A stretch of 64,000 nt of DNA from Fervidibacter canadensis (GTDB lineage Bacteria; Armatimonadota; Fervidibacteria; Fervidibacterales; Fervidibacteraceae): assembly GCA_041446545.1 (NCBI GenBank), contig JBGOEJ010000003.1, forward strand, positions 62,001 to 126,000, in the 5' to 3' direction. Position numbers and translations under genes: made by a program. Position 1 is the first letter of the stretch. Every line of letters begins with the position of its first letter. Positions 1 through 8,051 of this stretch are shown here, piece after piece. The notes under the pieces were generated by a model. The model had not been told where the DNA came from. It ran no database searches and was given only the letters and a program-made list of their open reading frames with translations.

Positions 1-1095
1 AGGTGCAAGGGTGATGGTTGTGGACACCCGTTCCCCTCGTTTGGGCGTCACCTGTGTTTGCACCGGCTGATAGCCAGCCTTTCGGGCAATCAGCACCTGT
101 TGGGCGGCGGGCAACCCGACAAACAAAAATCGCCCCTGACTATCCGTTTTCGTCCGTCGGCTCGTCAAGACGAAATCCAACCCAGCGGCGTAGTAAAGGA
201 CGGCGACTTGAGCGTCAGGGACAGCACGACCGTCGGGCGTTTGAACGACCCCTTCCACATCCCCCAAAAGGTCGGCAGGAAAGAGGACGAGGGTTGCATG
301 GGTTCTTTGACCTGCGGAGACAGTCAGAGGGTCGGAGTAAGCGACTTCCCGAACCCCTTCCCCCCTCATTTCTGCCGTCACTTGGTAAGTGCCAGGGACG
401 AGACGGGTGAACTGAAAAGCGCCGAAGGCAGTCGTGCGGGTCGTCGCCACCACATTGCCCTGACTATCCCGCAATTGCACGGTCGCCCCGAAAGGTCCGT
501 TGCCAAATCGGTCGTAAATTGTCCCCGTCAGGATGCCTTGGTCTTGACGGGTCAAAGGCAGGTGAAGGGAAACGCTCCCGCCTGAAGGGATGTCCACGAT
601 GTCGTAGGCAGTCAAATAACCGTCCAAAGTCAATGCGATGGCGTGGCGGGAAGGGGGCAAGGAGAGGGTGACGGGCGTCGTTTTGCCTGTGTCCTCGCCG
701 TCCACCGACAGGCGGGCGTTAGGCGGGTCGGAAGTGACCGTCAAAGTGCCCAGCGGCTGATCGGCGACGGTCATGACGGCTTTCACGATGACCGAGCCAT
801 CTCTCGTCCACTCAACCCACTGATGCCAATCATGATAGCCTGATGCCTTCAAAGTCACCAAGTGCCTCCCGACGGAAGGCGTTGGCAAAGGCGAAGGGTC
901 GCCGCCGAGGAGAGTCGTGCGCCAACCTGTTGAACGACCGTCCAACCAAATTTCTGCCCCCGGCGGCGTGGATTGGACGGCAAAAAGGAAACTGGGTAGG
1001 TTGGGAGGTGACGGGATAGGCGCTGATCGCCCTCCGCCTCCACATCCCACCGTTCCCCAAAGCAGCACCATCAGCAAGCCTGCCCATTTGCCCAT
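1..1095 (-). CDS. PEGA-domain lipoprotein, partial (C-terminus beyond window)
   Basis: The frame is open from the start codon to the left edge (at least 365 codons), so the C-terminus is missing. The N-terminus MGKWAGLLMVLLWGTVGC is a short lipoprotein signal with a lipobox ending in Cys18. Two PEGA-like modules follow: one around STPPGAEIWLDG (residues 42-53) and one around TSDPPNARLSVDG (about 136-148). Further on are carboxypeptidase-regulatory-like beta-sandwich repeats, for example GTIYDRFGNGPFGATVQL. PEGA and such repeats are surface or periplasmic folds; no enzymatic motif is visible. The frame stays open upstream to an ATG at 1194, but the signal peptide fits the start at 1095. It lies downstream of, and on the same strand as, the beta-barrel gene at 1352-4498, so both may act at the outer envelope. 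The envelope role is inferred. Confidence 0.8.
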   Translation of the reverse strand, partial: MGKWAGLLMVLLWGTVGCGGGGRSAPIPSPPNLPSFLFAVQSTPPGAEIWLDGRSTGWRTTLLGGDPSPLPTPSVGRHLVTLKASGYHDWHQWVEWTRDGSVIVKAVMTVADQPLGTLTVTSDPPNARLSVDGEDTGKTTPVTLSLPPSRHAIALTLDGYLTAYDIVDIPSGGSVSLHLPLTRQDQGILTGTIYDRFGNGPFGATVQLRDSQGNVVATTRTTAFGAFQFTRLVPGTYQVTAEMRGEGVREVAYSDPLTVSAGQRTHATLVLFPADLLGDVEGVVQTPDGRAVPDAQVAVLYYAAGLDFVLTSRRTKTDSQGRFLFVGLPAAQQVLIARKAGYQPVQTQVTPKRGERVSTTITLAP

Positions 1096-1351
1096 CCCAA
1101 CCTGCCGATTTGCCCATCTGCCGACTTGCCGAAAAATTTGCCGATGTGTTGGTTTCCCCATTTGCTGACTTGCCTTTCCCTTGTCAGGTTGCATGGTCGC
1201 ATCGCCGCAGCGGGAAGCCGCCCCGACTTTTTGCTTGGTTTGCCCGATGCCCCTTGCGAGGGTTGGCGCAAAAAAATTACCCCATCTGCGCCCAGCCTAA
1301 CCCCTTTGGGTGGGACGAAGGGCACAAAGAGGGAGGGCGAAGCGACTTGCC

Positions 1352-4300
1352 TCAAAATCGGGCGTTCAAAGCGGCTCGGAACAAACTGGCGCGGTAGTCT
1401 TGTTCGGGTCGGTCGCCGTTGCGACGGGTGTGCGTCCAGATGAGGGAGAAGTCAAGGTAGCGGTTGAGGCGGTAACTTACATCGGCTTCCATCTCCAAGT
1501 TGCGGAAGCGTCCGCCGTAAAGCCCTGGCGGGCTTTTGTGTTGCATCCATGCCGCCCGAAAGGAAGTTGTCCAGCGATGGGCGATAGGCACTTGAACCGC
1601 CAAAGTGAGCGCCGAATAGTTGGTCTCGTCCAGTTGAGGAAGCCGCCCGACCAACCTTAGGTTTTGGATGCGCAATTTTTGGAAGGTCAAGGTCACCTGC
1701 AACCCGTCGTAGCGCCCCCAAGTCAACCCGACCAACCCTGAAAGGGTGAGGGATTCGTTGAGTTGAGTTAGGTCACTGGCTCGGTCGCGACCGAATTGAG
1801 CCAAAAGGTTCCATCGGTCACTCAGTTGCCAAGTCCCGCTCACACTGAGCAAGCGTTGCCGGAGGCTGCCGACTTCCGCTGACCCTTTGTCGGCATTGGT
1901 CGTCCAGTCCAGCGACAAGGAGAGGCGTTGCAGAGGTGTCCAAGCGATCGCAAAGGAAGTGACCGAACTGGCGCCGCCAAGGCGTTGGGAAGGCGTCACT
2001 GGGAGAGGGCTTGGGATAAGTTGGCGGGAACGAGAGGGCGTCGGTGTTCCCCAACTGTTGGGCAGGCTATTGGGAATGTTGCTCCCACCCCAAGTCGGAG
2101 AAGTGCCAAAAGTTGACCAACCGCTTCCGCTCCCAAAGGGCGAAGGTGTGCTTTGCCAAGTCCCAACGCCAAAAGTGCCATAGCCACCAAAGCCCGTCGC
2201 TCCGTAAGAACCGCCGAAGGAACCGATAGCGCCGCCGACTCCAAGACCCGACAACCCGCTTCCCGCCACCCCCGTCAAGTAACTTCCGCCCAACAAGGCG
2301 CTGATGCTGCTGGCGCCGCTGAGTTGCTGATGAGAGAGGCTGATTTGCAAACTTTGCCAAGGAGTGTAGGAAAGGGAGAAGACCCGTTGCGTCGCTTTGG
2401 AGCGGAATTGTTGTTGTGGGCTGTCGGAGGCATTTTGTGTCCAGTCAAAGAGGGCGGTGACTTTGCTGCCTGGGCGATAAGCGAGGCTGAACCGCTTTCG
2501 GGTCGTCGCCGCCAAGTTCAGCAAAGGGTTGGCAGGAGCGTTGGCGGAAGGCGATTGACTGCGGTCACGGGAATGCTCAAAAGCGCCCTCCAAACTCAAT
2601 TGACCCATCTGGTGGCTCAAGTAAGCCGTCGTAAGGGTCTTGGCGCTCTCCGTCCCTGAAAAGCGGGTGGAAAGGCGCTGATGGCTCAGTTGCACGCGAG
2701 GCGCTTTGGGACGGTCAAAGGAGAGTTGGAGGCTGAAATTGCGGTTGCTGCTTTCGTTGTCTGCTGCCCCGCTGTCGGAAGTTGGCGTTAAGCCGAAAAA
2801 CAATTGCCCTTTGCTGGTGCTGTTTTGCCATTGACTGGTCAGCGACAAGCCAGGCAACAATTCATAGCGGACATCGGCAAAAAGCCCCGACTCGCTGCGG
2901 AAGAAGTCCGTGTTGTCAATGCGGGTGAAATTGGGCGAGATGCGCCGCCAACGCAGGTTGTAAGCGAAACGCTGCCGCTCATCGCCCAACGCCACCTCCG
3001 CCGCCATCCCGCTCCTTGCCGCCCCCGCACTTTGCCCCAACTGCACGCTCAACCGACCCAGCGATTTCAAGCGAGCGCCAAAGTCCAAACCCAACAATCG
3101 CAAGGCGCCCAACTGCGTGATTCGCCCTAAGGCTTGGTCATACTCCACGACGACCAGTGCCCCGACAGGGACAGGTTGGAGGAAGGTGACCAAACCTGTC
3201 TGGTAGTCAATGCGATAGTGATTGTCGCGGGATTGAAGGATGCCGTTGACGAACACTTGCTCGCTGCCTGTGACGATAGGGCGAGTTTGCAGCAAGAACG
3301 GTCCGACTGTCCCGTTCCCTTGAAACTCTTCCCGCCGATGGCGGCGCTCGCTGCTGGTGAGGGAGAAAGGCACTTGCTGTGTCAAAAAGGTAATGCCCAG
3401 CAAACTCCCTTCGCCTGTCTTTAGGTTGGTGCGCAAACCGACAAATCGCCCTACGCCCCCTGACCCGACCGTCTCGTAACTGACGGCGATAGTGGAAGTG
3501 GGTGGGATGGGCGTGGCGAACATGAGTTGCCCGTAGTTGTAGTCAATCTGGTAGTCAACCCCTCGCCGTAACGGTCGCTCGTCCACCCGCACTTGTTCGC
3601 TGCCTTCAATGATAGGGCTGCTGCGCAAAAAGTAGGGACCAGGCGAATTTTTGCCGGCGAAAGTCTCGGTGACCACCCGCGACGGCGTCTCAAAAGTCAC
3701 CAGCGTTAAGTCGCCCACCTTGCCCAACTGCTGCTTGATTTGCAGCCCCTGAGCGTAACGGGAGAAGGAAACGAACTGGTTGCCTTGCAAATTCATGGAA
3801 AGGTTGCCGAAGGTGAACTTGGTGCTGCCCGCATTGTATTCGGCGAGGAAGCGGCGGGCTGTGGGCGAGTAGGAAAAAGGCGTCCAGTCCCCTTGCAAAC
3901 GCAGGTTGCCAATTTGCCAATCCCAATTCAGCGAGCCATAAGGGCTGAAAGTTTTCGTCATGCCGAAATATTCGTTGGCGAAAGTTTGGCGCCCTTGAGG
4001 AGTGCCTTGAACGGTGCTGCCGACTTGGTAGACGAGACTAAGAGCACCCCGCGCCTCTAACTTCAGGGAGAAGGGTCGCTTTCTCTTTTTGCCCACTCGC
4101 TCAGCGGGCGAAGGCGTTCCTTCATTGCCTTCCCTTTTTTGCCCTGCGCCTGACAACTCACTTTCCCTTGACCGCTCTAAAGGTTGAACTGGGACATCCG
4201 CATTGCCGCCATTGATTGCCCTTTCATCCTCGTGGCTCGCAACCCCTTTTGGGGGTGGGGGTTGAGCCCAACTGGGTTTCGCAAAAACCAAAGCGACGAG

Positions 4301-4498
4301 CGACACCGACGGGTAAAAAAGGAGGCAAGCGAGCAATGAGGCAAAGAGGCAAGGGTTGCCACGCCAACGGGCGTGCCGCTTTTTGAGAACAGGTCGGCAA
4401 AAAAGGGGAAGGGCAGTTTCGCCGTGACGGCTATCCCCACCTGCCCCCTTGCCCCCTTGCCTTTCTGCCCCTTTGTCCCTTTTTGTCCGATGGGTCAT
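1352..4498 (-). CDS. Large outer-membrane beta-barrel-like protein with tandem GSEQV modules
   Basis: The 1,048-residue product has a hydrophobic signal segment (about residues 55-78, ending PSWAQ) after an unusually long basic N-region; no Met lies closer to it, so the true start is uncertain. A charged linker (about 80-140) is followed by alternating-residue beta strands to the C-terminus, which ends on an aromatic residue (ALNARF), as outer-membrane barrels often do. Two related modules occur in the first half: SPIIEGSEQVRVDERPL...GVDYQIDYNYG and RPIVTGSEQVFVNGILQ...NHYRIDYQTG. Each is about 50 residues and is followed by a strand ending in VSYE or VEYD. A Gly/Ser/Pro-rich stretch around residues 740-840 probably forms a flexible loop. 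I do not recognise a named family. Barrel topology is inferred from strand pattern and signal. The PEGA lipoprotein lies just downstream on the same strand. Confidence 0.75.
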   Translation of the reverse strand: MTHRTKRDKGAERQGGKGAGGDSRHGETALPLFCRPVLKKRHARWRGNPCLFASLLACLLFYPSVSLVALVFAKPSWAQPPPPKGVASHEDERAINGGNADVPVQPLERSRESELSGAGQKREGNEGTPSPAERVGKKRKRPFSLKLEARGALSLVYQVGSTVQGTPQGRQTFANEYFGMTKTFSPYGSLNWDWQIGNLRLQGDWTPFSYSPTARRFLAEYNAGSTKFTFGNLSMNLQGNQFVSFSRYAQGLQIKQQLGKVGDLTLVTFETPSRVVTETFAGKNSPGPYFLRSSPIIEGSEQVRVDERPLRRGVDYQIDYNYGQLMFATPIPPTSTIAVSYETVGSGGVGRFVGLRTNLKTGEGSLLGITFLTQQVPFSLTSSERRHRREEFQGNGTVGPFLLQTRPIVTGSEQVFVNGILQSRDNHYRIDYQTGLVTFLQPVPVGALVVVEYDQALGRITQLGALRLLGLDFGARLKSLGRLSVQLGQSAGAARSGMAAEVALGDERQRFAYNLRWRRISPNFTRIDNTDFFRSESGLFADVRYELLPGLSLTSQWQNSTSKGQLFFGLTPTSDSGAADNESSNRNFSLQLSFDRPKAPRVQLSHQRLSTRFSGTESAKTLTTAYLSHQMGQLSLEGAFEHSRDRSQSPSANAPANPLLNLAATTRKRFSLAYRPGSKVTALFDWTQNASDSPQQQFRSKATQRVFSLSYTPWQSLQISLSHQQLSGASSISALLGGSYLTGVAGSGLSGLGVGGAIGSFGGSYGATGFGGYGTFGVGTWQSTPSPFGSGSGWSTFGTSPTWGGSNIPNSLPNSWGTPTPSRSRQLIPSPLPVTPSQRLGGASSVTSFAIAWTPLQRLSLSLDWTTNADKGSAEVGSLRQRLLSVSGTWQLSDRWNLLAQFGRDRASDLTQLNESLTLSGLVGLTWGRYDGLQVTLTFQKLRIQNLRLVGRLPQLDETNYSALTLAVQVPIAHRWTTSFRAAWMQHKSPPGLYGGRFRNLEMEADVSYRLNRYLDFSLIWTHTRRNGDRPEQDYRASLFRAALNARF

Positions 4499-4518
4499 TG
4501 CCTTTCACCGTTCCTTGC

Positions 4519-5607
4519 CTATCGCCTTTTACCCGACGGCAAAAGGTCGCGAACCCACCGCAAAGCCCCTTGCCGCCACGCCACGCGATGGGTGACACCT
4601 TCCCGATGGTTGAGCCTCTCTTTGTTTGCCCGATACCAATCGTAAGTGCGGCAGAGGGCTTCCGCGTTGCTATAGCGAGGTTGCCAACCCAAACGCTCCT
4701 TGGCTCGTTCAATCGCCACGAAGGAATCTTTGTCCGCTGTCCCGTAAACCCACTTGTAAAGAGGCGAAAGATGCAAAACTTCCAACACCCGCAAGACGGC
4801 TTTGACCAACGGGGCAGGTGTAGGGACGACATAAGCGCCTGTGTCGGCATGGTCGCAAAGAGCCTGCACATCTTCCCGAACCGTCCCGAAGCGCTCAGCG
4901 CCGATGTTGAAAGTGGCATTGACTTGTTCGGAGGGCAAAGTCAGCAAGCGCAAGAGGGCATCCACCAAATCGTCCACATCCAGCAACTGATAGCGGTTCG
5001 TCCCATCGCCAATGACTGGGATGGGCTTGCCTCGCTCAATCCAGTCAAAGAGGATTTGGAAAACGCCCAAGCGAGCGGGACCGACGAAAGTTTTTGGGCG
5101 GACAATTGGCACGACCATCCCTTGTTGCCGCGCTGAAAGGCACAACCGCTCCGCCCAAATTTTGCTTTCGCCGTAAGGTCCGACACCTTGCAATGGGTCG
5201 TCTTCGTCAAGGGGATGCTTTTCAGGGATGCCGTAGACGGAAGTGGACGAGATGAAGACGACGCGCTCTACCTTTGCCCGACGGGCTTCTTCTAAAACGA
5301 TGCGAGTGCCCTCCACATTGGTCGTGAAAATGTCGCGGGGATGCCAAAGGGGAAGCGCCGCCGCCGCATGGACGACCTTATCCACACCCTTCATCGCTGA
5401 CCGAACTAACGAGCCATCTCTCACATCGCCTTGAAGGACGGTTAGGCGTTGCTCCCAACCCGTTGGGAGCGGTTCGCCTAAAGTGGCGTATTCGGACGGG
5501 TCAAATTCGGCGATGTCTAACAAAACGACTTCATGCCCATCTTGCAAGAGCCGTCGTGCCAAGTGCAAACCTAAAAAACCCGCACCGCCCGTGATGAGCA
5601 CCCGCAT
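4519..5607 (-). CDS. NAD-dependent epimerase/dehydratase (extended SDR)
   Basis: The 362-residue protein begins MRVLITGGAGFLG, the extended short-chain dehydrogenase/reductase nucleotide-binding glycine motif. It continues through the DV and HAAA strands (residues 61-84) to the catalytic SS/T...YGESK motif with Tyr145 and Lys149. It should bind NAD(P) and act on a nucleotide sugar or similar substrate; the C-terminal half does not reveal which. The frame stays open 136 codons upstream, but that stretch lies inside the csaB-like gene. The ATG at 5607 has an AAGGAG ribosome-binding site. It is the last gene of a minus-strand set with csaB and pyrE, separated by 77 bp. The neighbouring pyruvyl transferase suggests a role in surface polysaccharide precursors, which is inference. 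Confidence 0.9.
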   Translation of the reverse strand: MRVLITGGAGFLGLHLARRLLQDGHEVVLLDIAEFDPSEYATLGEPLPTGWEQRLTVLQGDVRDGSLVRSAMKGVDKVVHAAAALPLWHPRDIFTTNVEGTRIVLEEARRAKVERVVFISSTSVYGIPEKHPLDEDDPLQGVGPYGESKIWAERLCLSARQQGMVVPIVRPKTFVGPARLGVFQILFDWIERGKPIPVIGDGTNRYQLLDVDDLVDALLRLLTLPSEQVNATFNIGAERFGTVREDVQALCDHADTGAYVVPTPAPLVKAVLRVLEVLHLSPLYKWVYGTADKDSFVAIERAKERLGWQPRYSNAEALCRTYDWYRANKERLNHREGVTHRVAWRQGALRWVRDLLPSGKRR

Positions 5608-5684
5608 CGTCGTCTTTCGCTCCTTGCGCCAGCGGCGACCTTTTTCGCTGGCTCTTCCCAGACTTTCCTTTCCAGTGTGGCATG

Positions 5685-6755
5685 TCAAAGCAACTCTTGC
5701 AGCAGCGAGAAATTTTGCCGAGCCAGCCGTCGCCGCTCCGTGACGAAGGCGTCGGCGCGCTCGGAGAAACTTTCCGCCCTCTCCCTCACTCTCCGCAGAA
5801 CAGCCAAAACTGTCTCCGAAGAAGCGGGCAGGGAAAGGAGATGGTCTCCGAAGGCTTCCCCCAAAATGCCCGTTACTTTTGGGTCGTAACCGATGCCGAC
5901 AAAAGGCACTTTCAATAGGCACGCCGCAATCAACCCATGCAGTCGCATCGCTATCAGCAAGGAAACTTTCCCGATGCCCTCCAACGCCTCTTGCCATCGT
6001 TCCCATCGCCACCATTCTGCCGCCGACCCTTCAGCGAAAGGAGCGAGGGACTTTTCATCCACCTCCCGCTGCAAGGGCAAAAGGAGCAAGGTCGTCCTTT
6101 GCCCTGCCAACCATCCTTTCAGCGCCTGCTGCCAACCCTCTTCCTTGCTTATTGCTTTCCCCTTGGCGGAAGAGGACAAAGGTCGCAAGTTTAAACCGAC
6201 GGGATAACGACGGTCGGCAGACAGTTTTTGTTGCGTTCCTTCCTCCCAAGCGAAAGTCAAGTCGGCTGTTAGCGCCATACGCTTTGGCATCGCTTTCCAT
6301 TCCTTTGCCAATTGCTCCGACATTGAGTCTCGGAAGGTCACCAAATCGGACGACTTCAATACCCCCTTCGCCAGCCATCGGCTGACGGGTCGCCGAAATG
6401 GTCCTAACCCTTGCCCCAACAACGCCACCTTTTTCCCCATCGCCTTCGCTTGTCGGAACAAAAAGGCGTAAAAGAGCAGCGACCGAAGACTCGTCACATC
6501 CTGCAGCAGCGACCCGCCGCAGCCGACCACCAGTTGACATCCCTTTAGAGCCCTCAGGATGGCTCGCCATCGGCGAGGGATAGCAGGGCAACCGTGTTCT
6601 TTTTGTGTCGTTTCAGGGTGACGGCTGAGCACGAGGGGCGCGATGGGTAAGTTCATCGCCCGACAACCCTGCAAAAAGGTCGCCAGCATCCATTCGTCGC
6701 CGAAATTTTTTGCCCCAAAGTAGCCGACGAGCAAAGTCTTGACCGACGCTTTCAT
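5685..6755 (-). CDS. csaB: Polysaccharide pyruvyl transferase, CsaB-like
   Basis: This 356-residue protein starts MKASVKTLLVGYFGAKNFGDEWML, the N-terminal pattern (GYFGxxNxGDE) of polysaccharide pyruvyl transferases of the CsaB type. The family also shows the GCGGSLLQD segment and a second Rossmann-like half ending around MRLHGLIAACLLKVPFVGIGYDPKV, both present. CsaB adds pyruvate ketals to cell-wall-linked polysaccharide, which in other bacteria anchors S-layer proteins with SLH domains. The start ATG at 6755 overlaps the pyrE stop in an ATGA arrangement, so the two genes are probably translationally coupled. Longer forms of the frame run into pyrE and were rejected. The family call is firm; the exact acceptor polymer cannot be read from sequence. 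Confidence 0.88.
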   Translation of the reverse strand: MKASVKTLLVGYFGAKNFGDEWMLATFLQGCRAMNLPIAPLVLSRHPETTQKEHGCPAIPRRWRAILRALKGCQLVVGCGGSLLQDVTSLRSLLFYAFLFRQAKAMGKKVALLGQGLGPFRRPVSRWLAKGVLKSSDLVTFRDSMSEQLAKEWKAMPKRMALTADLTFAWEEGTQQKLSADRRYPVGLNLRPLSSSAKGKAISKEEGWQQALKGWLAGQRTTLLLLPLQREVDEKSLAPFAEGSAAEWWRWERWQEALEGIGKVSLLIAMRLHGLIAACLLKVPFVGIGYDPKVTGILGEAFGDHLLSLPASSETVLAVLRRVRERAESFSERADAFVTERRRLARQNFSLLQELL

Positions 6756-7324
6756 CGCTTGCTCCCGCGCCGTTGCAGCGGAACACCTTGCCGACACAAG
6801 GGACAATCCTCAGGCGGAAAGGCGCGCAAGGGAAGCCGAGCCAAAACTTCTGTCCGAACGGGCAACTGCAAAGGCGTTTCACCCCGATCTATGAGCACGG
6901 CGACACCGACGATGTGCGCCCCACTTTGTTGGGCTAACGCCAGCGTCTCTTTGAGCGAACCGCCCGTCGTGACGACATCCTCCACGAGCAACACCCTCTC
7001 CTCAGGCATTAAAGCGAACCCCCGTCGTAAGACCCGTTTGCCCTTTTCCACCTCAGCGAACAGGTAGCGACAACCCAACTGCCTCGCCGTCTCAAACGCC
7101 AACACGATGCCGCCGACGGCAGGACCAAGGACGACATCAATGGGTTCGCCCGCAAACCGCCGAAGGATTTCCGCACAAACTTCGCTGACCAAGTGAGGGC
7201 GTTCTAACAGGCGAAACTTTTCCACATAGCGGTCGCTATGCAGCCCACTGGTCAGCAGAAAGTGTCCTTGGAGCAATGCCCCACACTCTTGCAGCCATGA
7301 CAGCAAAGCCGATTCCGTGAGCAT
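6752..7324 (-). CDS. pyrE: Orotate phosphoribosyltransferase
   Basis: PyrE converts orotate and PRPP to orotidine monophosphate in pyrimidine synthesis. The 190-residue product has the expected length. It carries the PRPP-binding motif VLLVEDVVTTGGS in its second half and the N-terminal HFLLTSGLHSDRYVEKF segment typical of the family. The start at 7324 is preceded by GAGGAGGG with a 9-base spacer. An in-frame ATG at 7366 lies inside an inverted repeat and has no better ribosome-binding site. The C-terminus (CPLCRQGVPLQRRGSKR) has a CxxC pair not needed for catalysis. The gene overlaps csaB by 4 bp. Confidence 0.95.
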   Translation of the reverse strand: MLTESALLSWLQECGALLQGHFLLTSGLHSDRYVEKFRLLERPHLVSEVCAEILRRFAGEPIDVVLGPAVGGIVLAFETARQLGCRYLFAEVEKGKRVLRRGFALMPEERVLLVEDVVTTGGSLKETLALAQQSGAHIVGVAVLIDRGETPLQLPVRTEVLARLPLRAFPPEDCPLCRQGVPLQRRGSKR

Positions 7325-7660
7325 CGCTGCGTCGCCCTCCTCGGCTGAGTGTGTTCGGAAAGTCATGGGATAGGTTGTTGCGTCGTGGCTGATAGCCACT
7401 TGAGCAAGGAGGAGCAACCTGACCCTCCCTTCGCCTTCGCTGACCTTTTGTTAGAGCGGCTATTAGCCGCGACAAAGGCAATGCGGACGATGGCAATGTC
7501 TGCTGCAACGAACAAAGGCGTGACTTTCCGAACACCCTCTCCTCGGCTTGACATTGTGCCATTGCCTGCAACTTTGTGCTCCTTCTTGCGTCCATGATTA
7601 CAGCCGAATCAACGCCCAAAGCCTATCCCTTTGCCGATAGCCGAAACTGGGTGATGCCCG
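7325..7660. other. Intergenic region with fold-back repeat
   Basis: No convincing gene lies here. The stretch separates pyrE (minus) from the small gene at 7661 (plus), so it must hold any promoters for both. It contains a 15-base perfect inverted repeat (7351-7365 and 7521-7535) and two internal short palindromes at 7385-7399 and 7456-7470. A reading frame of 82 codons (7349-7597) runs through the repeats and shows no protein-like pattern. Confidence 0.6.
7351..7535. repeat. Fold-back element: 15-bp inverted repeat enclosing two palindromes
   Basis: GTGTTCGGAAAGTCA at 7351-7365 is matched exactly in reverse complement by TGACTTTCCGAACAC at 7521-7535. Inside lie two hairpins in opposite orientation: GTGGCTGATAGCCAC (7385-7399) and GCGGCTATTAGCCGC (7456-7470). 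The second is flanked by GTTAGA on its left and GACAAA on its right, and a related copy occurs at 55842. The size (185 bp) and inverted ends resemble a small non-autonomous repeat, but no target-site duplication is evident. Confidence 0.6.
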
Positions 7661-8047
7661 ATGAGAACTTCTCCCTTTCACGGTGTCGTCAGCGCCGTCC
7701 GTTGGCGCCATCGGCTCTTTGTCGCCTGCGGGTTAAACGGGCTGAAGGTTTTTGCCGTGCAAAATGGTGAGCCTCAGTTACTTGCTTGCTTGGACACTTT
7801 CCCCGCCTTTGACCTTGCGTTGAAGGGCAATCTTTTAGCGGTGGCGGCAGGGGAGCGAGGCATCTTATTGCTGGATGTGATGACCTTGCAGCCCCTCAAA
7901 GTTTGGGCAATCCCTTTCCCCGTTCATGCCTTGCGCTGGCAAGACGGCATCTTAACGGGATTGCCCGCCATAAGTCAATTGCCACCCCTCAAGTTCTCGC
8001 ACCCTGTCCCCGCGTTTGCCGAGAGGAAGGAGGATGTTCGGAATTAG
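7661..8047 (+). CDS. Small LVIVD/beta-propeller-like protein
   Basis: The 128-residue product contains two blade-like repeats, RLFVACGLNGLKVFAV and NLLAVAAGERGILLLDVMT, which resemble LVIVD or WD-type propeller blades (hydrophobic strand, then GLxV/LLDV). A single pair of blades is too short for a full propeller, so it may be a fragment of a longer protein or a partner of another propeller. A stop at 7652 leaves ATG 7661 as the only reasonable start, and its ribosome-binding site is weak. There is no signal peptide. It converges on the cyclase genes with a 4-bp gap. A decayed or truncated gene is a real alternative. Confidence 0.5.
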   Translation: MRTSPFHGVVSAVRWRHRLFVACGLNGLKVFAVQNGEPQLLACLDTFPAFDLALKGNLLAVAAGERGILLLDVMTLQPLKVWAIPFPVHALRWQDGILTGLPAISQLPPLKFSHPVPAFAERKEDVRN

Positions 8048-8051
8048 ACGG

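Noticed and set aside
58..585. Plus-strand frame of 175 codons at the left edge
   Set aside because: The minus strand carries a continuous lipoprotein with PEGA repeats over the same bases; the plus-strand translation has no domain pattern.
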